From positions 310,001-374,000 of the forward strand of contig CAWDVA010000007.1 of assembly GCA_963805645.1 (NCBI GenBank): a DNA stretch of 64,000 nucleotides, read 5' to 3'. Below are positions 57,779 to 64,000 of the stretch, one piece after another (positions within the stretch are counted from its first letter, which is position 1; each line of letters begins with the position of its first letter). The notes under the pieces are model-generated. The model was not told the origin of the DNA and made no database searches. It worked only from the letters and a program-made list of their open reading frames with translations. Origin of the DNA: CAVXEH01 sp963805645. GTDB lineage: Bacteria > Chloroflexota > Limnocylindria > QHBO01. A program made the position numbers and the translations under genes.

Positions 57779-59260
57779 ATGCAGAAACTCCTTCCCCGTT
57801 CACTCGACGACCTGCGAGGGTTGCGTGCCGCCCGCTGGCTACGCGAATCGACCGGCGAGCAGTTCGACCGGTATGGCCCTGACAGCCAGCGCGAGCAGAT
57901 GGAGCGCTTCGCCCAGCGCTTCGCCCTGGTCGACACCGGCCTGGCCTGGGAGGTCCCGGCCTCGGGTCGGACGGTGTGGCGCCATCCCACCATGGCCGCC
58001 ATGCTGGCCGCCGCCCGCGCCGGCAGATTCGACATCCTCCTCACCGGCTACGCCGATCGCTGGCAGCGCAACCTGCGCCGCTTCCTGGAACTCATCGAGG
58101 ATGCCCTCCACCCTTCTGGCGTGGCTCTCGTCATGTGCGACCGGCGCCTGCTGTCCAGCGACCCCCATGACTGGGACGAGATGGTCCGCGAGGCGCACGC
58201 TGCCGAGATCTACAGTCGCCGCCTCGGCGAACGGATCGCGGACGGCTACGAGGCCCGCTACCACCGCTATGCCGATCCAGCCGGCAACGCCCCGCTCGGG
58301 TTCCGCCGGCAACCTGAGCCACCCCACCTGCTCGAAATCGATCCCGACGCCATCGGTCAGATCGTGCAGCTATTCGACGCGTACGGCCGGGGCGACGCCA
58401 GCTACGCGAACCTTGGACATCAGTTCGGGCTGGCGGAGGCGAGGGTACGCGAGATCCTGGGCAATCCGGTGTACAACGGCTGGGCTGTCCGTGGCAGTCG
58501 AGGGCGGCGACGGCCCGAGGAGCGCGTCCCTGCGCGGTGGCGGGACGACCCGCCGGTGGACGACGATCTCTGGGACCGCGTGATGGCAGTTCGTCGGCAG
58601 CACAGGCATGGCGGAGGCCCTCGCAGGCGCGAGCGCCTTGACCCACTCGCCGGAGTGGTGTTCTGCACCTGCGGGCGGTACGTGAAGGCCAACGGGCTTG
58701 ATGGCGGCGGCCGCCATCAGCGGATCCACCTTGGGTCCTGTTCGGCATGGGACGGGCGCCGGACCTACCCGACCGACACTTGGTACCGCCCGATGCTGGC
58801 TCAGGTTGCTCAGATCCGGCTCGACGACGCGACCGTCGAGCGCGTGGTCCACGCTCTGGGGCGTCCGGCGTTGGAACATGACGAGCTGCGCCGGAAGCGC
58901 GTCGAAGCGCGGCGCCGGCAGCTGGCATCGGACTATGCGGCCGGCACCTTGAACGAGGCGGAGTTTCTAAACGCCGCGGCGACGGTCCGCGACGAAGGCG
59001 AGACAGCGCCACGGACTCGACGTGCAACAGATCCACGGTCCGCGGCACGTCGGCTGCGCGACTTCGCCAGCCTCTGGTCGTCCCGCTCGGAAGCCCAGCG
59101 GGCCGAGATGCTCCGCACGATCTACGCTCGCGTCGAGGTCGAGGGCGCGACATTCGTCCAGGCGCACCTGACGGCTGACGCGCAGGAGTTGGGGCTTACG
59201 CTCGCGCTGCCCGAGTCGTTTGCTATGGCGCGCCCGGCAGGAATCGAACCCGCGACCTGA
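57779..59260 (+). CDS. Large serine recombinase 2, overlapping tRNA-Arg
   Basis: 493 aa from ATG 57779. Catalytic Ser24 in WLRESTGEQFD; YGPDSQREQMERFAQR, ILLTGYADRWQRNL and the recombinase domain (EILGNPVYNGWAVRG) follow. A zinc-ribbon-like region has FCTCGRYV. Its final residues (RPAGIEPAT) and stop are encoded by the complement of the tRNA 3' half. This placement is typical of an island gene truncated or fused at its tRNA attachment site. Paralogue of the enzyme at 48608. Confidence 0.88.
   Translation: MQKLLPRSLDDLRGLRAARWLRESTGEQFDRYGPDSQREQMERFAQRFALVDTGLAWEVPASGRTVWRHPTMAAMLAAARAGRFDILLTGYADRWQRNLRRFLELIEDALHPSGVALVMCDRRLLSSDPHDWDEMVREAHAAEIYSRRLGERIADGYEARYHRYADPAGNAPLGFRRQPEPPHLLEIDPDAIGQIVQLFDAYGRGDASYANLGHQFGLAEARVREILGNPVYNGWAVRGSRGRRRPEERVPARWRDDPPVDDDLWDRVMAVRRQHRHGGGPRRRERLDPLAGVVFCTCGRYVKANGLDGGGRHQRIHLGSCSAWDGRRTYPTDTWYRPMLAQVAQIRLDDATVERVVHALGRPALEHDELRRKRVEARRRQLASDYAAGTLNEAEFLNAAATVRDEGETAPRTRRATDPRSAARRLRDFASLWSSRSEAQRAEMLRTIYARVEVEGATFVQAHLTADAQELGLTLALPESFAMARPAGIEPAT
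59226..59241 (+). repeat. Candidate attR: tRNA-Arg 3' end, matching attL
   Basis: TGGCGCGCCCGGCAGG, the complement of tRNA nt 61-76, is identical to 36349-36364. It marks the junction between island DNA to the left and the restored tRNA gene to the right. The resulting island is 22.9 kb. Confidence 0.75.
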
Positions 59261-59301
59261 TGGTCCGAAGCCACCCGCTCTGTCCGCTGAGCTACGGGCG
59301 C
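59226..59301 (-). tRNA. tRNA-Arg (anticodon TCG), CCA encoded
   Basis: 76 nt with a complete cloverleaf. Acceptor GCGCCCG pairs with CGGGCGC; D stem GCTC/GAGC; anticodon stem GGTGG/CCATC with loop CTTCGGA (anticodon TCG, positions 59266-59268); T arm GCGGG-TTCGAAT-CCTGC. The CCA tail is encoded in the genome. It reads CGA codons. Its 3' half overlaps the 3' end of serine recombinase 2 and is the predicted attB. Confidence 0.95.
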
Positions 59302-59355
59302 GCGTTTCACGCTCAAAGAGAGCGGAAAACCAGATTCGGCATTGACTACAGCGCT

Positions 59356-60351
59356 ATGAGCGGAAAATTCGACGCGTCTTCGGAAACCCGTCAGAGCCGT
59401 CTCAGGATGCAGTCAGCCCCCTCCAGTCCGGTCATGGTACCCCGCGGCGACCTCGGCGCCAACGTGGCGAGCTTCGCGCGGCATCTGCGCGCCGAGAACC
59501 TCTCACTCGCCACCCAGCGCACCTATCTCGCCTCGCTCGGCAGGCTGGCTGAATTCCTCGAGGCGCGTGGCATGCCGACCGATGTGGCCGCCATTCGCCG
59601 CGAACACCTCGAATCGTTCATGGAGGACCAGCTGGCGCACTGGACGCGGGCCACCGCGGCCAATCGCTCGGGGATCCGCCCGTTCTTTGTGTGGCTGGTC
59701 GACGAGGCTGAGCTGGGCGACAACCCCATGGCCCGCATGCACAAGCCGAAGGTGCCCGAGCACGCGCCACCGATCCTGACCGATGACGAGCTGCGCCGCA
59801 TCCTGGCCGCCTGCGAGGGGCCGACCTTCGCCGATCGCCGGGATGCCGCATTGGTGCGCACCTTCCTCGCCACCGGCGCCCGCCTGTCGGAGGTCGCCAA
59901 CCTGCGCTGGACGCCAGCGGACCCCGCGACCAATGACCTCGACCTCGACGCCGGGCTGATGCGGGTCATGGGCAAGGGTCGGCGCGAGCGGATCGTCCAC
60001 CTCGGCGCCAAGGCCGTGCGCGCGCTCGACCGCTACCTGCGCCTCCGCGCTCGCCACCCGCGCGCTGAAGCGCCCTGGCTGTGGCTGGGCGAGAAGGGCC
60101 GGATGACCGACTCCGGGATCGCCCAGGTCCTCCGGCGGCGGGGTGCCGCCGCGAGGGTCCCACAGCTCCACGCCCACCTGTTCCGCCACACCTATGCCCA
60201 CGAGGCGCTATCGAGCGGCATGCAGGAGGGCGAGGTCATGGCCCTCGCGGGCTGGCGCAGCCGCGAGATGCTGTCGCGCTACGCGAAGAGCGCCGAGCGG
60301 GAGCGCGCCATCGCGGCCGCCAGGCGGCTCGGCATCGGCGACCGACTGTAG
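59356..60351 (+). CDS. Tyrosine recombinase (XerC/XerD-like integrase)
   Basis: 331 aa from ATG 59356 (MSGKFDAS); ATGs at 59407 and 59434 are alternatives and none has a strong RBS. SAM-like N-terminal domain (FARHLRAENLSLATQRTYLA). Catalytic Arg in TGARLSEVANLRW, Lys region GKGRRERIVHL, HLFRHTYAHEAL (His-x-x-Arg), LAGWRSREML and the Tyr in SRYAKSAERER. It lies on the 5' side of the tRNA, outside the predicted island, so it is either a host Xer protein or belongs to another element. Confidence 0.88.
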   Translation: MSGKFDASSETRQSRLRMQSAPSSPVMVPRGDLGANVASFARHLRAENLSLATQRTYLASLGRLAEFLEARGMPTDVAAIRREHLESFMEDQLAHWTRATAANRSGIRPFFVWLVDEAELGDNPMARMHKPKVPEHAPPILTDDELRRILAACEGPTFADRRDAALVRTFLATGARLSEVANLRWTPADPATNDLDLDAGLMRVMGKGRRERIVHLGAKAVRALDRYLRLRARHPRAEAPWLWLGEKGRMTDSGIAQVLRRRGAAARVPQLHAHLFRHTYAHEALSSGMQEGEVMALAGWRSREMLSRYAKSAERERAIAAARRLGIGDRL

Positions 60352-60634
60352 CCCGAAGTCGGGCGCAATCGGCCTTCGGATGATCGTTACCCGCACGGCT
60401 GGCCTTCGGCGGCGCGCAGCCGCCCCTGACAGACGGTGGTCGATCTGCCCGGCAGCTCCTGCGCCGGGTCAGTCTCGCCCGCGAGGTCAAACGACTCTTG
60501 ACAGTCTGGCTCTTGCCATCTCAGGGTTACCGGTAGATGCCCGTACCGAGGCATCTGCCTCGCGGCAGGGAGCCGAGTCACTGACAGCTGGGTGCGCCGG
60601 ACAACTCGGGTGCGGGCAACAGGGAGGGAGTCGC
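60352..60634. other. Intergenic region upstream of secreted protein C
   Basis: 283 bp with no supported gene. Holds the leader of the gene at 60635. A tgacagctgggtgcg segment near 60582 could be part of a promoter, but no -10/-35 pair was convincing. Confidence 0.3.
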
Positions 60635-61405
60635 ATGATGATTCGGAGACTGCGTATCTTCGCGTTCGCACTACTTCTCGGAGGGGTGTCCATAGCGCAG
60701 GCTGCACCTGTGAACGGTGCAGCCGATTCATTGGTGTGGTTCCAAGGGTCGCGTGCGCCGCTGGAGAACAGCCGGCTTTCCTGGGTCCTCGGCGAGCGCA
60801 TTCCGAATGGATGTCATTTCCATGCAACGGACGTGTCTCTCGGGCCATCTTCTGACGGGTGGGAGGTTCGCGACGTTGCGATAGACCAACTCCACTGCAA
60901 GAAGCTCGTTGAGGAGGGCGTGCCGTCTCAACCAGACACCTCCCCCCAAGAGCTTACTCTCGCAACCTTTAGCCTCGACGCTCTCGGGTCAGCCGCTCCG
61001 GACTCGATCTCGCATACAAGTCGGTACTATCAGAAGAACTGGTGGGAAGACGTTATTGGAAAGACCCTGAACGGCGACACCACCCGCATTACCTGGGAAT
61101 GGGACGGCAGCTGTGCGCTGAGCGGCTCGACTCAGCAGCTAGTTGAGTACTTCGGCCTATCGGGCTGGTCGCTTGAGGCGCACAACATCTACCACTCGCT
61201 CAGCTGTACCTACTACTACGGCAACACAACTGCGACCTTCAAGAACAGCCTGTTCTGCTGGCCGACCACGACGTGGACGTACTATTACTACAACCGCGTA
61301 TACGGGCGGGGCAATGGGACCGTGACCCTGAGCTATGACTCGAACACGGTGGACAGTTGTGCTCCCGTCTGGGAACACAGGACGTATGGAACATGGTCGC
61401 CATGA
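60635..61405 (+). CDS. Secreted Trp/Tyr-rich protein, unknown (protein C)
   Basis: 256 aa from ATG 60635 with a strong AGGGAGGG upstream. Signal peptide residues 1-24 (FAFALLLGGVSIAQA). The mature C-terminal half is dense in aromatic residues and Cys: ITWEWDGSCALSG, GLSGWSLEAHN, SLSCTYYYG, NSLFCWPTTTWTYYYYNRVY, then GNGTVTLSY. This is likely a disulfide-linked extracellular beta domain. Its tail parallels that of protein B. It is translationally coupled (ATGA) to a small four-TM protein. Confidence 0.55.
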   Translation: MMIRRLRIFAFALLLGGVSIAQAAPVNGAADSLVWFQGSRAPLENSRLSWVLGERIPNGCHFHATDVSLGPSSDGWEVRDVAIDQLHCKKLVEEGVPSQPDTSPQELTLATFSLDALGSAAPDSISHTSRYYQKNWWEDVIGKTLNGDTTRITWEWDGSCALSGSTQQLVEYFGLSGWSLEAHNIYHSLSCTYYYGNTTATFKNSLFCWPTTTWTYYYYNRVYGRGNGTVTLSYDSNTVDSCAPVWEHRTYGTWSP

Positions 61406-61734
61406 CTATCTCGCGCTCAGGATTCTGGACACTGGGAGCGCTCCTCGGAGCGTCGGCTGCTTTGCTCTTCTTCTTAGTTGGAGTTCTCGGAGTGGCAGTG
61501 GCGGGCGTAGTCGTGGTGGGCGTGCTCGTATCGCGCCACCGCGTGGTCATTGGAACGGGCCTCTTGACGGGGATAGGCGGCCTCAGCCTCATTCTCCTCG
61601 CCATCCATCCGCCCGCGTGTAGCACGTGTAGCGAGCCGTATCTCGGCGGATGGCTGGTCGGTGCCGCAGTCCTGCTCGTGGCAGGTCTCGCGAGCACAGC
61701 GGCAAACATGCGACGGAGGTCATCGACCGCGTAG
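61402..61734 (+). CDS. 110-aa multi-TM protein, partner of protein C
   Basis: Starts in the stop codon of protein C (ATGA at 61402-61405). Four hydrophobic segments: WTLGALLGASAALLFFLVGV, LGVAVAGVVVVGVLV, TGLLTGIGGLSLILLAI and GGWLVGAAVLLVAGLAS. A CSTC pair lies in the loop between spans 3 and 4. No domain recognised. The strict coupling suggests it acts on, anchors or protects against protein C. Confidence 0.55.
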   Translation: MTISRSGFWTLGALLGASAALLFFLVGVLGVAVAGVVVVGVLVSRHRVVIGTGLLTGIGGLSLILLAIHPPACSTCSEPYLGGWLVGAAVLLVAGLASTAANMRRRSSTA

Positions 61735-61776
61735 GCCCCGCTCGGCAAGGCGTCGCACCACTCATGCCCGGCAGAA

Positions 61777-61801
61777 GGCAGCCCGCCGTCGGCGGGCTGC
61801 C
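61777..61801 (+). terminator. Strong stem-loop terminator after the protein C operon
   Basis: GGCAGCCCGCC and GGCGGGCTGCC form a perfect 11-bp stem with a GTC loop, followed by CTTCAT rather than a long U-run. It sits 43 bp downstream of the operon's last stop. Confidence 0.65.
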
Positions 61802-62270
61802 CTTCATCGGCTGGCCGAATGGATTTCATCCACGCCGATGAGACTTGCAGTTGGCTGGTGGGCGTCGGGGACGACCCCCGCGTCATGCATGCTCTCGACC
61901 GGGGTAATAAACACTCGGGGAACGAAGGACGCCCGCCTCTACGAGGAGAGCCTGTCGGGCCGCGTGCAAGATGGCGGGGCCCGTTCGCGCACCTCGATCA
62001 CGAGGCCACACTTGGCACATGACGATCGCGGCGCCTCGTTGACGCCGGCGGCGACAAGGGGCTCGCAAGCAGGCCCACCACGGCAAGGTCCGGATAGCCC
62101 CCTGGCGACAACGCGCCGGAGCACCAACAGAGAATCCGCTGCCTGGTAAGGAGGACGAGATCCGCGAGTTCCGGACGTCGCCCAGACGCCTGCCGCCCAT
62201 CCCCGACGAGCCGTCGTCGGTGCTGCGCCTCGTCGAAAAGCTAGGGCGGCAGGTGCCGGCCTGCTCCGGC
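61802..62270. other. 469-bp region, only fragments
   Basis: No intact gene. On the plus strand, after AAGGAGG near 62149, DEIREFRTSPRRLPPIPDEP then SSVLRLVEKLGRQVPACSG reads like real protein, but no start codon is in place and the IS481 inserts at its 3' end. On the minus strand a CAKCGLVIEV zinc-ribbon-like string is seen. Likely the edge of a gene broken by the IS. Confidence 0.35.
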
Positions 62271-62271
62271 A

Positions 62272-63222
62272 CTAGGTGTCGTTCTCGTCGACCTTGTTGA
62301 CGAGGACCGATAGCGGCGTCCGGCCGTCGAGCCCGGCGTGGGGACGCCTGCGATTGTAGGCGTCGACCCAGCCGGGCAGGGTCGCCAGGCGCTCGTCGTT
62401 CGAGCGGAACAGGCGGGCGTACGCCCACTCCCGCTGGATCGTCCCGATGAAGCGCTCGGCCTTGCCGTTGGTCTGGGGACGCCGGGGCCGGGTCCGGACA
62501 TGGCGGATGCCGAGATCGGCGAACAGGGCGGCGAGGCGGGTTGAGTGGGTGTACGTCCAGGCGTTGTCGGTCATCACCCGCTCGACCCGGACGCCCTGCC
62601 CGGCGAAGAACGCGACGGCCTCCTCGATGAAGCTGACCGTGCTCGCGGCCTGCTCATCCGGCCGCACCGCGACGTACGCCACCCGGGTCGCGTCGTCGAT
62701 CGCGACGTGGAGGTAGTCGTATCCCGCCCCGACGTGCTTGCGGGCGTCCTCGCCGAGCATCCGGTGGCCGCCGCCGGGCGGCACCCGCCCGAGCCGCTTG
62801 ACGTCGACGTGGATCAGCTCGCCGGGACGCTCCCGGACGTAGCGGACCGGGACGCCGGTCAGCCGATCGGCATGCGCCAGGCGGCTCACGCCGTGGCGGC
62901 GGAGGACGCCGTACACCGTCGAGCGGGAATGGCCGAGGAGCGGACCGAGACGGTGGGGCCCGACCCGCAGCCGTCTCCGGGCGACCAGGATCCGGCGGAC
63001 CTCGCGCTCGGGCAACGCCCGAGGCCGGTGGAGCGGGCGCGCGGAGCGGTCCTCGAGACCGGCGTCGCCCTCGGCTCGGTACCGCCGCAGCCACTTGTAC
63101 GCGGTCGCCCGGCTGACCCCGAGCTGCTCGGCGGCGGTCGCGGCCGGCCAGCCCTCGAGCAGGACCCGATCGACCAGGAGCCGTCGGCCGAACGGCGTCA
63201 GCTTGGCCGTACGATGGAGCAT
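62272..63222 (-). CDS. IS481-family transposase, intact
   Basis: 316 aa. N-terminal HTH (AATAAEQLGVSRATAYKWLR) and an rve-type DDE core: Asp in LIHVDVKRLGRVPPGG, Asp in RVMTDNAWTY, Glu in RPQTNGKAERFIGTI. Its stop codon (TAG, complement of 62272-62274) is provided by the flanking target duplication, which contains CTAG. Confidence 0.93.
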   Translation of the reverse strand: MLHRTAKLTPFGRRLLVDRVLLEGWPAATAAEQLGVSRATAYKWLRRYRAEGDAGLEDRSARPLHRPRALPEREVRRILVARRRLRVGPHRLGPLLGHSRSTVYGVLRRHGVSRLAHADRLTGVPVRYVRERPGELIHVDVKRLGRVPPGGGHRMLGEDARKHVGAGYDYLHVAIDDATRVAYVAVRPDEQAASTVSFIEEAVAFFAGQGVRVERVMTDNAWTYTHSTRLAALFADLGIRHVRTRPRRPQTNGKAERFIGTIQREWAYARLFRSNDERLATLPGWVDAYNRRRPHAGLDGRTPLSVLVNKVDENDT

Positions 63223-63309
63223 GAGAGCCCTCCGTCGGAATGGAGCTTCGACAACCCCATACCGAGCACGAGGGCTCTCAACTTGTCAACAACGTGAGCG
63301 GGAACGACA
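62277..63309 (-). mobile_element. Intact IS481-family insertion sequence with target duplication
   Basis: 1033 bp. Ends are 25-bp imperfect inverted repeats, TGTCGTTCTCGTCGACCTTG at 62277 and, on the complement from 63309, TGTCGTTCCCGCTCACGTTG; both continue TTGAC. ACTAGG is directly repeated at 62271-62276 and 63310-63315, matching the NCTAGN preference known for IS481. The complete structure suggests a recent, possibly active copy. Confidence 0.9.
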
Positions 63310-63315
63310 ACTAGG

Positions 63316-63654
63316 GCGAGGACCAAGGTGACACCGCCTTCGTCCGGCTGCTGGCTTCGGCCTGCATGGTCCGCTCGGGTACGCACAGGGCAGCCGACAT
63401 CCTGGCCGCCTGCGCGGAAGCCATGCGCTTTCACGCGCCCTCCTTGACCGCACAGGCGCATATCTATAGAGATGTCGGGGTTCAGCAAGCGGGCGGTTGA
63501 GCACGCCAGATTGACGCGCCCCTGTGCGAGCCACGGTCGCGGCTCTCGCACACGGACATGACGGGGACACGTTCCGGAGCGCGACAGGGCTTCTAGGCGT
63601 GCGAGCGGGCGCAGGCTTCCCAGTGGGTTCAGGGTAAGGACGAGGATGGACTCG
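63316..63654. other. 339-bp region right of IS481, no gene supported
   Basis: Continuation of the sequence interrupted by IS481. Open frames occur but none shows protein-like composition. A short TCTATAGA palindrome lies near 63466. No function assigned. Confidence 0.3.
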
Positions 63655-64000
63655 CTAGCGGCCGCGCCAGCCAGCGGCGCTCAGGGCCCGATCGTCGAAG
63701 GCGCCCTCGGCGCCGTCATCGAGCAAGGGCGGAACCGAAAGGACCGGCAGCGGGCCGGGCACGGCGATGGTCGGCATGGTGAGCACGCTCGCCTCTTCTC
63801 CATCCGGCGAGCGCCAGGGGGTGCCGAACGGGTCGTCCAGCAGGTCAGCGCCGACCGCCACCCAGCACGGGATGTGGGACTCCCCGTACCACGCAGGGCT
63901 GCGCTGGGCAGCGGCGCGCAGCGAGACGAGCAACGCGACGGCGCGGCGCCGGCTGTCGAGGATGAAGCCCAGGTTGCTGCCGGCCGGATGGACGTGGATG
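63655..64000 (-). CDS. C-terminal part of a replication-relaxation-like protein, cut by window edge
   Basis: Open from the right edge to the stop at 63655. The visible 114 or so residues start IHVHPAGSNLGFILDSRRRA and continue VALLVSLRAAAQRSPAW, ending in AAGWRGR. The NLGFILDSRRR segment matches NLGFVVDSPRR of the truncated replication-relaxation gene at 39525. It is therefore likely the tail of a homologue belonging to another mobile element to the right. Confidence 0.55.
   Translation of the reverse strand, partial: IHVHPAGSNLGFILDSRRRAVALLVSLRAAAQRSPAWYGESHIPCWVAVGADLLDDPFGTPWRSPDGEEASVLTMPTIAVPGPLPVLSVPPLLDDGAEGAFDDRALSAAGWRGR

Noticed and set aside
61883..62428. 181-codon minus-strand frame crossing the IS481 boundary
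   Set aside because: It reads through the inverted-repeat end and into the transposase in another frame, so it cannot predate the insertion.
1..64000. CRISPR array or cas genes
   Set aside because: No series of regularly spaced direct repeats and no Cas-like protein was seen on either strand.

Overview
The window is a high-GC bacterial chromosome fragment with no rRNA or ribosomal-protein genes, so placement is inferential. The gene complement (homodimeric AceE, split two-subunit PFOR, Xfp/AckA, DUF2089/DUF4097 genes, KimA-like permeases, actinobacterial-type IS256/IS110/IS481) suggests a Chloroflexota (Limnocylindria-like) or deep-branching actinobacterial lineage, perhaps an environmental genome.

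Positions 1-36.2 kb look like ordinary chromosome with tight operons. In order: a truncated NAD(P)-binding epimerase; an ABC-2 exporter (ATPase plus two permeases); PTS enzyme I and HPr; NDH-2 divergent from aceE; a J-domain protein; a plus-strand run starting at a clear sigma70-type promoter (47-aa protein, DUF2089, DUF4097, SHOCT-like protein, MFS exporter, second ABC-2 exporter); two tandem KimA-like APC permeases; a zinc alcohol dehydrogenase; a minus-strand sulfur operon (ArsR, DsrE, TusA, DsrE2, TusA, SQR); acetate kinase and phosphoketolase; an MbfA-like ferritin/VIT1 fusion; PFOR subunits with a CBS protein between them; threonine aldolase; and an Xre regulator with a membrane partner. 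Together these cover pyruvate and sugar-phosphate fermentation, sulfur-atom relay, ion transport and envelope stress.

Positions 36.35-59.24 kb look like an integrated element in a tRNA-Arg(TCG) gene. The last 16 nt of the tRNA, including an encoded CCA, recur exactly at 36349-36364 in the same orientation, giving a 22.9 kb island. Its left half is an IS graveyard: an IS256 copy carries an intact IS110 inserted with a GG core, followed by a truncated replication-relaxation gene, an IS481 relic and a truncated IS110. The middle holds secreted and lipoprotein genes of unknown function, a decayed RHS/DNRLRE-like gene, another IS256-type transposase, an ECF sigma/anti-sigma pair and a divergent secreted trypsin-like protease. 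The right half is the mobility module: two paralogous large serine recombinases, double Phd-like proteins, a VirD4/TraG-like ATPase and a replication-relaxation protein. The second recombinase reads into the tRNA.

Positions 59.3-64 kb are also accessory: a tyrosine recombinase, a secreted Trp/Tyr-rich protein with a small membrane partner, an intact IS481 with its target duplication, and the C-terminal part of another replication-relaxation-like protein at the right edge. The most novel-looking content is the set of secreted Trp/Tyr/Cys-rich proteins, each followed by a membrane-anchored partner, near the IS110 with a structured candidate bridge-RNA region.
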